NCBI GenBank assembly: GCA_947471745.1
Contig: CANJKZ010000409.1
Coordinates: forward strand, 682,001 to 746,000
Length of the DNA stretch: 64,000 bases
DNA from: Closterium sp. Naga37s-1
Lineage: Eukaryota; Streptophyta; Zygnematophyceae; Desmidiales; Closteriaceae
Direction: 5' to 3'
Shown: in pieces, positions 39,601 to 50,448 of the stretch
Layout: each line of letters begins with the position of its first letter
How positions within the stretch are numbered: position 1 is the stretch's first letter
Notes under the pieces: model-generated
What the model saw: only the letters and a program-made list of their open reading frames with translations
What the model was told of the DNA's origin: nothing
The model's database searches: none
Position numbers and translations under genes: made by a program

Positions 39601-42375
39601 GCGACTGCACTGCATCGATTGCTGACCAACCCCCCCCTCTCATCCCCTCCTCGCTCCCACCTGGCCCCTTTTCCCATCACCCAACCCCCATCAGGAAACC
39701 TGGACACGTGCAACTACATCATTGCGGGTACGCACTGCTGCTACCTCAATTGAGGAGCTGACACCCACATTCGCTGCCTCCCCCCCCTTCCCCCTTCTCC
39801 TCCCTCCTTCTCTCCCTCCCTCCAGGCAACCTGGACAGGTGCAACTACATAATTGCGAGTACGCACTGCTACCACCTGGACTTCGCAGTTACGACCTGCA
39901 CTGGCATAACCCCACCATTCCTCATCCCCCATCCCCCATCCACCATCCCCCATTCGCCCCTCACCAGGCAACCTGGACACGTGCAACTACATCATCGCGG
40001 GCACGCACTGCTACTACCTCGACTTCGTCACATCAGGGCTCACCATTGACGGCGCTGTGTGCATCCGCAACCACGACGGCGTCAAGATCAACACAGGCCA
40101 CGCGTGAGTGCTAGCAGCCTATCTTTGAGACATAGGGGGAGTTACAGTAGCACGTTTGTAGAAGCCTGGGCTCACCCTTGATGGCGCTGTGTGCATCCGC
40201 AACCACGACACCGTCAAGATCAACACGGGACATGCGTGAGTGGCGTGGCAACGCCACACCTCCTCCCGCTTTCCTCCACCCTCTTTCCTCCACTCTCTTC
40301 CCTCCTCCCTCTTCCCACCTCCCCCTTCCATCCTGCTCTTCGTTCACCCTTCCTTCCTGTCACACTCTTCCCTGTTCTCACTCCTTAATCCGCCCTTCCT
40401 CCCTGCCTCTCCCCGCTCTCCCCACAGCAACAAGATCCAGAGTGTGATTGTGGTGAAGCCACTGTGGCAGTCGGGAATCATGAGCTGCCAGAACTGGTGT
40501 GACAACAACTGCCACTCCTGGGCGGGCCGAGGGCTCTTCTTTACGCCCTCTTGCCTCTTCCTTTCTCCCTCCCTCTCCCCGCTCTCCCCACAGCAACAAG
40601 ATCCAGAGTGTGATTGTGGTGAAGCCGCTGTGGCAGTCGGGAATCATGAGCTGCCAGAACTGGTGTGACAACAACTGCCACTCCTGGGCGGGTCGAGGGC
40701 TCGGCCACAAGTGGTACACCACCTTCATCTCGCGCTTCGAAACGCCTGGCTGGCGCAAGGTACGAGACAGATGCTGTTTCCCGCTCTTGCTATTCTTCCT
40801 CCTCACGGCAAAGGCTTGTCAGAACCGGTCTCTTCCCCTCTGTTTCACTTCCCACTCTCGTGTCCCTCCTTCGCTCAGCCAACCAGCCACCGTGTCTACA
40901 CATCCACCCCACTCCACCGACCCCCCACCCACCTCCTCCCCCCCCCCCCCCCCGGGCCCCCCAAAACGCCCCCTATCCCCCCTCTCCCAGAACTGGCCGT
41001 TCCTTTTTGGATCCGTGCCACCTCACGGAGTGGGCGCCAGGCATCAAGACTCGCAACCCCAACTTTTTAATTGTTCCCCCTCATCCTCCCCTCCCCCGTC
41101 CCCCCCACGCATCCTCCTTCCCTTCTCCCCACCTCCAGAACTGGTCGTTCCTTTTCGGATCTGTGCCACCCCATATCTCCACCTGATCATCATTCCTTTC
41201 CCCCCCTTCACCCCTCCCCCCCCCCCTCCTCTACAGAACTGGCCGTTCCTATCGGATATGTGCACTCGCACGGAGTGGGCTCCGGGCATACCATGCAACC
41301 CCTCGCCTCCCGTGGAGGCCGCCAAGAACTGGACCGGTTACTTCTCCACCCGACCATCATTCCTTTCCCCCTTTCCCCTTCCCCCCTCCCCCCCCCCGCT
41401 TCCTCCTCCTTCCAGAACTGGCCGTTCCTTTCGGATATGTGCACTCGCACGGAGTGGGCTCCGGGCATACCATGCAACCCCACGCCTCCCGTGGAAGCCG
41501 CGAGGAACTGGACCGGTTACTGCTCGCAGCACCTGGCCTACAACAACGGGAAGCAGCTCTCCGCGAACGCGAACGTCACGGCGAATTGCAGCGGCGTTCC
41601 CGGGCTCAACCACGTGGAGATGATCGTGATCAACGGGACTGGCGGCCGGTGGAATCCGTACTATATCAACTGCGACGCGCTGCCGTCCGTCCGGCCGACG
41701 AATAACATCACCACCACGACGATTAACTACCCCTGGGGTTTCTTCGATTTTGACAACGTTACGGGCGAGGATTTCGGCGTGTCGAATCTAAGCTCGCGGA
41801 TGTATCAGCTGTACCCGCAGTTTATGACGTGCAGCAGGAGGAGGGCGGGAATCCAGCGCCAAATGCGGGCGTTATCCGCGGCCGCGAGTACTATCCAGTC
41901 TTCGTTCGGAGTTAACCCTGCCTCATGGTGGCACGACGTGTACTCCTCAATTCCTTACAATAAGGAAATGAGCAGCAGGATTGTATCGGAGAAGCTTCTG
42001 AAGAGGATAAGCACGAACCGTCCGCGGCAGAACCCAGGGCAGAAAGACAAGAAACCCGGGAACGGCGGGATGGGATTCCAGATGCCGAAAATCCCGATTG
42101 GAGGAGGAGGAGGTGGTGGGAGCAAGGGAGGGTGGTCAGTTAGCAACTGGTGGAAGAGGCGGAAAACACTCGAACGCGGAGCTGGCTATGCTGACGCTGA
42201 TGACGTCGAAGGGGAGGAGGAATCCGTTGAGCAGGAGGAGTTATACGAGGAGTTCGATGCGCCGAACAACGGGGAAGAGACGCGCCACGAGCATTTCAAT
42301 GTGCTTGAGTATGATCCCTATGCTGGAGGGAACGACAGGCTCGGGGGAGATGCTTTTGACCACCTGTGGATATGA
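36689..42375 (+). CDS. Secreted or membrane-anchored parallel beta-helix-like protein
   Basis: Seven exons (36689-36884, 37245-37669, 38264-38453, 39132-39365, 39968-40103, 40594-40759, 41416-42375) join in frame to about 768 aa. A basic start and hydrophobic stretch (TTAVAAVALVVAALASMASV, residues about 37-56) look like a signal or type II anchor. Then come alternating short strands (VTLNSTLFFTSNFSCSIIRA, VRVLGATNVQFIGIGIG, NNFITDFQFGGVQC, NTIQDNIITAESAIYP), typical of right-handed parallel beta-helix proteins such as the pectate-lyase superfamily. A Cys/Trp-rich part follows (CQNWCDNNCHSW, CTRTEWAPGIPC), then an Asn-glycosylation-rich part and a charged C-terminal tail after a GGGGGGG linker. 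A wall-polysaccharide role is plausible but no catalytic set was identified. Copies of exon edges lie in every intron except the first. Confidence 0.75.
37600..37785 (+). repeat. Duplicated exon 2 tail separated by a palindrome
   Basis: The end of exon 2 with its donor (from CGAGTTCCCTAGCAGGTGGA to TTACGGTGCT, up to about 37684) is repeated at 37703-37782. Between them sits GAGAATTCTCAAAAG (37688-37702). The copy has its own AAC|GTACGT donor. Confidence 0.85.
37981..38091 (+). repeat. Upstream copy of exon 3 head
   Basis: 111 bp almost identical to the first part of exon 3 (GRIHGRTDVYRSGATEFSYM and on to FHSWS), including the acceptor, followed by a C/T-rich tract. The complete exon starts at 38264. 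No palindrome is visible between the two. Confidence 0.85.
38519..39131 (+). repeat. Four upstream copies of exon 4 head
   Basis: The acceptor and first part of exon 4 (GGCTCCTGGACCCCGGTATA through CATCACAGATTTCCAGTTCG) occur in increasingly similar copies at about 38519, 38678, 38842 and 39002 before the true exon at 39132. Periods are about 160-165 bp, with C-rich CTGCTCTTGCTGTTCTTCCC spacers. Copies 2 to 4 carry TATAGATG in place of CTCATG, an in-frame stop if spliced in. Confidence 0.85.
39398..39967 (+). repeat. Palindrome and three copies of exon 5 head
   Basis: A palindrome core CTTGAGGCGCCTCA at 39399-39412 is followed by a CTCCACCA microsatellite (39460-39525). Then come copies of the exon 5 head (AACCTGGACACGTGCAACTA) at about 39550, 39693 and 39829, each truncated or altered, ahead of the true exon at 39968. 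Confidence 0.75.
40104..40593 (+). repeat. Copies of exon 5 tail and exon 6 head
   Basis: The exon 5 tail with its donor (GGCGCTGTGTGCATCCGCAA to GCGTGAGTG) is repeated at about 40165-40229. The exon 6 head (AACAAGATCCAGAGTGTGAT to TGGGCGGGCCGAGGGCTC) is copied at 40428-40534. A very degenerate palindrome (ATCTTTGAGACATAG, about 40121) lies between the exon 5 tail and its copy. Confidence 0.75.
40987..41415 (+). repeat. Three copies of exon 7 head
   Basis: Copies beginning CAGAACTGGCCGTTCCTTTT occur at about 40987 (73 bp, altered), 41137 (short) and 41233 (about 105 bp, very close to the true exon at 41416). They are separated by C-rich tracts. The third could act as an alternative acceptor. 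Confidence 0.8.
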
Positions 42376-42942
42376 TTTGAATGGCCGAGGGAATGTGCGA
42401 AATATCCGTTTTGCAAGTTTCGTTTGCGGCTATAGGGAACCGTTTCGCAGCCACCTGTGAGCTAGTTTTCTGTCCTCATGTTTCCTTGCTGCTTGTTTGT
42501 TTTCACGTTTATACGATTGTACTGTAAAATAATAATAATCACAATATTTCCACACTTCGTGATTGCATGAAGAAACATGGGCTTCCATCTTTTATTCTTG
42601 CACGTATTATATTACGGTATGAACGGAAGAAATATGATTTCTTCAGTCAGCCAAGAAAGTGAAAATGGAATCCTATGCATATTACCACTTCAAAATTACC
42701 ATACCCTCGAATTACCAACATAATACCCTCCATCCACCATACACAACGGAAACCTCCAATGCGCAGTAGCCAAACACAATTACAGTAAAGCCCATATGCA
42801 TTAGGAGAAACTGTCTACTAGAAACTGTCGACTGATATCAAGTTACGGTGATACCCGACCCCACACCCGCTCATTCCTGCTGGAACACCACACCAGATAC
42901 ACTATACTCCAGCAATTCCAACCCGGCAAGCAACCCAACCCA
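42376..42942. other. Convergent 3-prime flank of the beta-helix and PRPF38B genes
   Basis: AT-rich sequence of about 570 bp with AATAATAATAA-type runs near 42525-42545, suited to polyadenylation of the plus-strand gene. No gene or repeat is recognised. Confidence 0.5.
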
Positions 42943-45900
42943 CTATTTCCAAGTGGACCCTCCCAGTCGAATCATCTCGTCGTCCCCTCTCCCCCTGTAT
43001 CCCTGTGACGGCTGCGCCTCCTTTTTGCTCCCTCCATCCCCATACAGATCCCTCAGTTTCTTCAGCTGGTCCGAAACTACACTCTTCTTCTCCTCTTTCT
43101 CTGCACTCCTCTCCTTTGATCTCGAGCGATCACGGCTGTCCCTCCCCCTTTCCCTTGACCGCTCTCTTGACCTCCCCCTCTCCCTGTATCTGTCTCTCTC
43201 CCTATCTCTCTCCCTGTCCCTGTCCCTGTCCCTGTCCATATCCCTATACTTGTCCCCATCTCTCTCCCTCTCTCGATCACGGTACCGATCTCTATCCCTA
43301 TCCCTGTCTCGGTCCCTGTCCCGGTCTCTATCCCGATCCCGATCCCTATCCCTGTCCCTGTCCTTGTCCCTGTCTCTGTCTCTCTCCCGGTCCCTATCCC
43401 TGTCTCTGCTCGCCTTATCCCTGTCATCTGTTCTCTCAGGCGTGCGTTTCGGCCCACCACTGCCACTACCACCACCAGTACCACTGCCGCTCTTCTTCTC
43501 ATCCTTCGATCCCATTCTGGTTGACGCTCTATGGGGAGCCCTCTGCCCAAACGCTACAGACAAGGCAGCCTTCACCGAGGGCGGCCGCCGGGCGGCGCTG
43601 TCGTCTGCACCCCTTCTATCCGCTGATGCTGCCACGCCTGAGGGCTGGGTGGGCAGATTCAGAGCCTCAAGATTGGAGATGATCTGACGGCTGATGAGCA
43701 CTGGGATGCGGGGGAAGAGAGAGTCGAAGTAGTACTGGGGGGAGAAGGAGGGGAAGAGGGGAGGAGAGCAGCATGGAGGGAGGGGGGGGGAAGGGGGCAG
43801 TTTCAGAGCCTCGAGATTGGAGATAATTTGAAGGCTGATGAGCACTGGGATGCGGGGGAAGAGCGAGTCAAAGTAGTACTGGGGGGGGAGGGAGGGGAAG
43901 AAGAGGCAGGGCGGAACAGAACCATGGGAAAGGGGAAAGAGGAGGGGAAAAAATGAGGTGAAGGAGGTGGGGGGGGGGGGGGGGGGGGGGAGGGGCGGTA
44001 GGGGACCGGAAGGGCAAGGGAAGGACACAAAGCAACTTGCGTTATTTATGTTCAAGATAAAAAATGATTTGACGGCTTATGAGCACCGAAGTACGGGGAA
44101 AGAGAGTATAAGTAGCATTGGGAGGTAATGCAGGGGAAGAGGAGGCGGGGGGAACCGAGGGTGGGGGGCGGGAAAATTGGGGGTGGGAGAAGGGGAAATC
44201 CAGGCAAGGAACGGCTAATAAGCATTGGGATGCGGCGGAAGAGTGAGTTGGAGCAATACTGGGGGGGAAAGCAGGACCTGAGGGATAAGGGAGGGACTAG
44301 CCTCTGCAGCAAGCTCACCTGCCCCAGCAGCAGGTCGCGCACGTAATTCCCCATGGTGGTGTTCTTGCCATTAGTCCCCGGGGAGAATTCCTGATAGCCG
44401 CACATGGCACGATCAAACCGGGGAACAGGATGGTTTTGAGTCTAGGCACGGCAATGAGCAGCATGGAATGGCATGGGTTGGCAGGAGCACTGAATAGAAT
44501 TTGAGTACGCCATGCGCACCCCATAAACGATGCACAAGCCTGCTTGGAGAACCACACAATGCTATCCATATCCTCTACATCAGTGCTCGCTCATGTGTTT
44601 CTGATTCCTCCACTCAGACATCTGTCAGTTAACGTTCTACCAAGCTCTCAAAACATGGGCTCTACAGAAAGGGCAGATTATCAAAGAGTGCCCGAGTTGC
44701 TACAATGGGTACAGAACGGTACGCAAGGAAAAGAAAGGGTACACAGGGGTAATAGGGATACGAAAGGGTAAACAGGGGTACACAAGGGCACACAAGGGTT
44801 CACGGGGTATTCAGGAGTCCACACCACTCACCTCTGAGTCCTTGATATACGGCTCGCACCAGCCCCACAGGGTCTTAGGCTCTGCCATATACCGGATATA
44901 CAGAAAGCCGACCTGCGGTGCAGAGGGAACGAAAGGGGGAGTTGGAAGGCCAGCTTTTGAGTCGGCTTAAAAGCAGGCTCACACCAGCCCCACAGGGTCT
45001 TAGGCTCTGCCATATACCGGATATACAGAAACCCGACCTGCGGTGCAGAGGGCGCGAGGGGAGAGATGGAAGGCCAGGGGCAAAGCCGAGCGGGGCAAGG
45101 AGGGTGAAGCGAAAACAAGGCATGCGGGTAACCAGCAACGGCGATATAATGAGGACAGGGGATGTGGACAGAGAAGGGAGAGGGTTACATTGGGAGGTGC
45201 AAGAGGGGCAGAAAGAGAGAGAGCGCGAGAGCAGGGTGGGGGGTTGTGGGGGGGAGGGAAAGAGAGGGAGGGAGGGGTGGGAGGAGAGAATGAGGGAATT
45301 GAGCTGATGGAAAATTGGAGGGGAGGGATGGAGAAGAGAGGGGTGTCGAGGAAAGGGGAGATATGTCCCTCGAACACATGGTTGTGTGGAATCTCTATCT
45401 TTCGTTTCTTTCCGTCGCTTAGGGTTCTCTCTTCGGGCCAGCCTCTGCGTCACACACACACAGACACACACAAACACACACACACTCATACACAGGCACA
45501 CACACGGAGCATGCACTCACACACTCGTGTGCGGACCAAGTGCTTGCTTGAGACGCAACGCTGGTAGCGCACGTGCAAGGTGGGGTTGGTTGGTTGGGTT
45601 GGTCTTTCCCAATACTTAGCGGTCAACCCAGCGGGACATTACCCCAGCACCAAGCCCATGAGCATCACCACTGCACCCTGGAATGGCATAGAATGACGTG
45701 GCATGGCATGGCATGGCATGGAATCGGTATCGCATGAAAGTTGGGCGAATCAGATCGCGAAAAAGGCCAAAACAGAAGAACGGAGGATGCACCGACGGAA
45801 GCGAGCAAGGCTTGACGGAGACTAACGGACAACCGAACCAGGCAGGCACAGCCAAGAGCTACAAGGCATTCGAAACGGTCAAATACACGTCCAGAAAATT

Positions 45901-46970
45901 CACCTTTGCTCTAATGGTTCCAAAGCGTTGCCAATTCAGGCATCCAACCCGCAGGTTTTCGACCAATGAGATAGTGAGCAGCCGAGTTCTCGGTTCGAAA
46001 ATGAGACGAAATCCACCAGGAACCGGATCCATGGCTCTTACAAACACATCGTTTTCTTAAGCGCGACGCTTACATAGAACGAAAACATGGAAGCAAATAC
46101 TAAGAGAACACATAACACGCTGTAAAAGGTACTGCACGGCCGGAACCGGGAGGAGGGGAAAACAGTAAAATAAAAAAAAAATCATACGGAAATACTTAAA
46201 GAGGAAGAAATAAAACGAAGTTCTTACCGCGCGAATGTACGGCGAGTCCGCGTGCGTGATGAGCCCTTGCACCTGCTTGACCGTGAGCTTCATGGTGAAG
46301 AACTTGTAGAGCAGGCAGAACGCCGTGGACGGCCCTCGACAGTTGCCCGTCATCCACGGCTCCACGTGCGACACCTGGTAGTAGATCTCGTCTATCACCT
46401 CGTGATACGTCTTTAGACGGAACAGACCGCGGAAATAATCCTGGAGGATGGAGGGTTGAGGGACACGTAAAAAAGGACAGGGAAGCCTTGAGTGAAAGTG
46501 AGCGATCGCGGTTTGTATGGATGTGATTTTGATGAGCGATGAAATATGATGGAATATGATGGTGGTAACACGGGGATGCGATGAAGCGGTGAATTCGCGG
46601 AAAAGGGTCAAAATCGGTAGAGTAGGTGTTGCCTGGCATACATTCGGGTTCCTCTCTTCCAACTCCGATTCCGACGCCACGAATTTCCTACTCAAGAGTA
46701 GTGATATGCGACGACGATAAGCGCGTAAATGTCGAGAAGAACAAGAACAGGGGAAATAGGTTAGGATGGCTTCACCAGGTGTCGCGAACAAGAGATGACA
46801 AACGTAAACACGAGATCTTTGAACGCCTCTCTTATGAGTTTTGTAAAAAAATACTAACAGCAAACATTCAGAAATCGGGATGTTAAATTACCTACCGAAG
46901 CAAGGATGTTCATCGACAGAACACGCTCCATGAGCGTGTCTATCGGCTTCCCGCATGTCTGCATCTCCAT
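42943..46970 (-). CDS. PRPF38B: Pre-mRNA splicing factor 38B (PRP38 family)
   Basis: Five exons on the minus strand (46970-46896, 46440-46228, 44912-44832, 44390-44319, 43734-42943), all in phase 0, give about 410 aa. The N-terminal PRP38 domain is complete and very close to plant versions: MEMQTCGKPIDTLMERVLSM, RLKTYHEVIDEIYYQVSHVE, PWMTGNCRGPSTAFCLLYKF, TVKQVQGLITHADSPYIRA, VGFLYIRYMAEPKTLWGW, TTMGNYVRDLLLGQ, YYFDSLFPRIPVLISRQI. The last exon adds a Ser/Gly spacer and a long Arg-Asp/Arg-Glu alternating tail with some RS pairs, ending LGGSTWK. It should act in the nucleus in spliceosome activation as a tri-snRNP-associated protein. The intron between exons 3 and 2 carries a textbook palindrome-split duplication. 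Confidence 0.95.
43743..44270 (-). repeat. Three diverged copies of the PRPF38B exon 5 head
   Basis: The start of exon 5 (encoding YYFDSLFPRIPVLIS) recurs on the minus strand at about 43889-43829, 44125-44070 and 44267-44213, each with an acceptor-like CCCCCAG. Similarity falls with distance from the true exon. A poly-G tract of about 20 (43972-43990) lies between them. Confidence 0.8.
44851..45077. repeat. 102-bp direct duplication split by a 20-bp palindrome (PRPF38B exon 3)
   Basis: Segment 44851-44953 (most of exon 3, its acceptor and some intron) is repeated at 44976-45077. Between them at 44954-44973 is CTTTTGAGTCGGCTTAAAAG. The two copies match along nearly their whole length, ending alike in GGAAGGCCAG. 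This is the cleanest example of the window-wide architecture. Confidence 0.92.
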
Positions 46971-47749
46971 GGTGACTCCCCGACGAGTTGTAGAAGCTAC
47001 GTCGGGTCAATGAATCCGGCGAAACAAGTCATAAATTGCTTGCAGTTGCGAAAGGTAATAGCCTGTGACGTTGAACGTAGCGAAGTCGCCTGAAGATGAA
47101 CACTGGAAAGCTAGCAAAGCAGATCTGGAGCTATCTGACCCTAGAAGAACCTCCAAAGAGAACTCTTGAAGCCATTTCTTCAAAGGGGCAGAGACGAGTA
47201 TTCTCGAGGGCAAACCCTAACAAGCCAAGAAAAATGTTTTCGTTTTCGGTGCAAATCGGTGAGTGTAAACCTTTTATCGGTTTTGTACGCTGCAGTAGCT
47301 TCCATTGCGATCACCTCTCGACGTCGCTGAGCTTGTTGCTGCACTGTTCAGAGCTGGAAGAGTCAATCAATCGCCCCACCCCACCCCACCCCACCCACCC
47401 AGTTCCCCCACCCACCTCTGCTCCAGAAGTTTGCGGTGTGGGCCACCTGAACGCGAAAATTCGCGAATGCGGACCTGTCATTTTGCCTAGCATTGCGACG
47501 TAACACAAAACCACGAACTCTCGTAACCCGTCGTAAGCTACAATTTGATCGTGCATGCACCGCGACCCCGCCGTTTACGTTCCGCGGCGATATCCCTGCA
47601 ATCCAATCCCAATCCCCTGCCAAACCCCTTCTCCCGCTCTCCACCACCCACGCAGATTGTGCCGCGTGGCTCAGCCGTGAGAAACCAACCCACCGGACGC
47701 AGCAAGGCTCGAAGAGGTACTTAGAATTCAGGCCTCAGTGATTCAGTAA
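46971..47749. other. Head-to-head intergenic region (shared promoter)
   Basis: PRPF38B starts leftward at 46970 and the next gene starts rightward at 47750 or 47807, leaving about 780-840 bp that must hold both promoters. A C/A-rich CCACCCCACCC tract is at 47375-47420. Short open frames here have no family resemblance. Confidence 0.5.
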
Positions 47750-49402
47750 TTGGTTCATCTCTCTCGTCGCCACAGTAATCCGCGCATTTTGCGCGAATCG
47801 CGCGCAATGCGTCTCGCGAGCATTCTCACCACCACGCGGCTGGTCGCTCATGGCGACCTCCAATTGCGATCCTCGCTCCGTCGCAGCTGTCGCTCCGCGA
47901 CTGACGCTAGCGAAACAAGGCGAACGTTACGGCCAGGCTCATTTCCCCTCACAGCGTCAACTGGCATTCTGCGATCTGTTAGCTCTTTCCATGACCCGCC
48001 ATCCCCGCTAATTCCGCGCACCATCTCCGTACGTGCCTCCGCAGGAGGCGGCGGCGGGAGCGACGGGGGCCGCAAAGGGAAGCGTCGGCAGGGGAAGAAG
48101 GGCAGGCAGCAGCAAGAACCGGGATCCACGGAAATTTTGTCCGTTATTGCCTCTGAATCCCCTACTGAACACGAAAGTAAGGGCGCTGATGACAGCGACA
48201 TCAGAAGCGAAGACAGCAGCAGCGGCGGCAGTGGCAACGACGGCAGCGACAGCAGCGCAGCGAACGCTGCCAGGCGGCGGAAGCCCAAGGGCGCCCCGAA
48301 GGGGCCCCCTGCGCGCCGATGGTCGTTCGAGCAGCTGATGGCGGTGTGGGATACTCAGTTCCAGCGCGTGAGCACATGTGACGGCGGAGGGGGTGCGCCC
48401 ACTGCGCTGGACATCGCGCGCGTGGCGGCCGCTGGACAGCAGAGGCTCGGCCGCGGCTGCGTGCTCGTGCAGGTTCACGTCCGAGCCAAGCTCCGAGGCT
48501 CGGCGGCGGGGTTCGGTGCTGGGCCTGGGGCAGCAGGCATGGGGAAGCGTGGCGCGGGGAAAGGGAAAGGGGGAGCGAAGGGGAAGGGGAATGGCGGAAG
48601 GAAGGGGGACGGGGAGTGGGAGGAGCCTACGACTGAAGTACTAGAGACATCTGTTGAGTATGTGCCACGTGGCATGCTCTTATTGGAGGATGATGATAGG
48701 TGGGGGATTATGGAGGAGTTGGAGGATACGGGAGATCTGGCAGGCGTTTTAAAAGCAACTGAAGCTCCAACAGTAGGGGATAGCACAGCAGCAGAAGCAG
48801 CTGGAACAACAGCAGGAGACTCAGGGACTGCAGGAGCGGCAGGAGAAGTGGGAGAGGTAGGGGTGGGGGTTCCTGTGGTGTCTCAAGGTGACCTGACAGG
48901 GTTGGTCCGGTGTGCAGGAGATTCCAGCCGACTGCTGCAACTCACTGCTCCAACCAACCGTGGCGCCAGCAGCAGCAGCAGCAGCAGCAGCGACGGTGTC
49001 GGCGGCACTAATGCAGGGTCACCACATGAAGAAGGTGTATTTGATGCAGAGCTGGTGGAGGGGGGAAGAAAGGCAGAAGAGAGCGGCGACGGAAACACAG
49101 CGGGATTTGCTATTCAAGGCGCTAATGCGATGTCAGAAGGGATGCCCGAGTGGGGTGGGGAGGCTCCTTATGATGAGCACCGGGGGGAGTTTGTCCTTGT
49201 GCTGTGGCTGCATATGGACGGGCAGGCTGTTGCTGGGGCTGACGTGGTCAGGGCTTGCGCTGTGGGCAATCCCGAGGGTCTGTGCTCGCTGGTGGAGTTT
49301 GCTGGTGTGGGATTGGGGAGAGATGAGGTGAAGTTGTTGGTGCGTGATATGGAGGATGTTGAGGAGGAGGAGGAGGAGGAGGCAGAGCTGGAGATAGTGT
49401 AG
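47750..49402 (+). CDS. Uncharacterised protein, plastid-type N-terminus
   Basis: A single open frame of 550 codons. If translation starts at the second Met (47807, MRLASILTTTRLVAH), the first 70 or so residues are rich in Ser, Arg and Thr with almost no acidic residues, as in chloroplast transit peptides. The rest mixes ordered-looking stretches (RRWSFEQLMAVWDTQFQRV, TALDIARVAAAGQQRLGRGC, EYVPRGMLLLEDDDRWGIME, GEFVLVLWLHMDGQAVAGAD, GRDEVKLLVRDMEDV) with long Gly/Lys, Ser and Ala/Gly low-complexity insertions, and ends in a run of Glu. I do not recognise the family. Regular codon use over the ordered parts, a clean stop and the head-to-head position with PRPF38B support a real gene. No introns and no exon-edge copies are seen. 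Confidence 0.65.
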   Translation: MVHLSRRHSNPRILRESRAMRLASILTTTRLVAHGDLQLRSSLRRSCRSATDASETRRTLRPGSFPLTASTGILRSVSSFHDPPSPLIPRTISVRASAGGGGGSDGGRKGKRRQGKKGRQQQEPGSTEILSVIASESPTEHESKGADDSDIRSEDSSSGGSGNDGSDSSAANAARRRKPKGAPKGPPARRWSFEQLMAVWDTQFQRVSTCDGGGGAPTALDIARVAAAGQQRLGRGCVLVQVHVRAKLRGSAAGFGAGPGAAGMGKRGAGKGKGGAKGKGNGGRKGDGEWEEPTTEVLETSVEYVPRGMLLLEDDDRWGIMEELEDTGDLAGVLKATEAPTVGDSTAAEAAGTTAGDSGTAGAAGEVGEVGVGVPVVSQGDLTGLVRCAGDSSRLLQLTAPTNRGASSSSSSSSDGVGGTNAGSPHEEGVFDAELVEGGRKAEESGDGNTAGFAIQGANAMSEGMPEWGGEAPYDEHRGEFVLVLWLHMDGQAVAGADVVRACAVGNPEGLCSLVEFAGVGLGRDEVKLLVRDMEDVEEEEEEEAELEIV

Positions 49403-50448
49403 GTGCGGGATTGTGGAATATGGGCTTGTCAATGAGTGAGGTGTATTGTTTTTGTCTTCTGAAGTATTGCAGAGTTACAAATTCTGTTAATTGTGGGTCT
49501 CGAGAATATGTGCTCACCTTGCCCCCCAACAAATCAGCGCGAGCAGTGACTTCTAAGCGCGTTCTCGTTGGCAGGTTATGTTTTTGAAATTGAAATACAT
49601 GTTAGCCTTTGCTTGCAGTAAAACAGGATTATATAATTTCTATGTACTTTAGCCAGCTATATACACGAGAATGCCGTGCCGTAATACACCACGCGTTACC
49701 CATTTGATCGTAACGTCACGCAGCTGGAGACCTTCTCCGATTATGCCGGCCAGTTTCTGATCTACCCGCACCTCGAGTGGAGTCGAGAGTCTAGCAAGAT
49801 CATCGGAATCGCGTCGAATTCTTTTTGGCCGGCAGATTGTTGCTTTCACAAGATATTCACCTTCCGGAAGTCGTATTGTCGTGTAAAATAGAAGATTGCC
49901 GGCCTGTGCCGTTGCATCTGTTACCTTTTCCAGACTTTGCAGATTAGCTCGGGAAGGAGTTACGGTGAAATCCGCGACTCGACGATTATTACTATCCGGC
50001 ACAGTCAATAAACTCAAACCGCGATACAAAGCGACTCGCCATTTCTGGGGTCCACCGTCGTCGTCTCTCGAATATCCGCGATATTAGATACACCTGGGTT
50101 CCGCTACAAGCAGGATTCTTATATAAGCTACCTGGCATAAACTGGCTTTTGACTGGTAGAACCTGCGTGCTTTGACCCGATGCGACGACGCGAAAGCAAC
50201 GCAAGGGGTGGCGCCGTTGTTGAGGGGAGGTGGTAGGACCGACGGTGGCGTCGGAACGAAGAGGGTGAGGGAGTGAGGAGCGCGGAGGAAAGGAGTGAAG
50301 GAGTGACGGGGAGAAGGAGGGAAGGAGGAAAGGAGGAAAGGAGGGAAGGAGGGAAGGAGGGAAGGAGGGAAGGAGGGAAGGAGGGAAAGAGGGAAGGAGG
50401 GAAGGAGGGAAGCAAGGAGCAAAGGCTACGAAGTGTGGCGATTTCAGG
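49403..50448. other. Region between the uncharacterised gene and the DnaJ gene
   Basis: Holds a possible minus-strand coding exon (listed separately) and, at about 50270-50420, a purine-only GGAAGGAG-type tract just upstream of the DnaJ start. Confidence 0.5.
49649..50086 (-). CDS. Possible terminal exon of an unrecognised minus-strand gene
   Basis: An open minus-strand frame of about 145 codons without an ATG at its start reads like real protein, for example VADFTVTPSRANLQSLEKVT, TTIRLPEGEYLVKATICRP and LEVRVDQKLAGIIGEGLQL, ending VYIAG. It suggests a beta-rich domain, but no family is recognised and no upstream exon was found. It could be a pseudogene remnant or chance. Confidence 0.25.
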
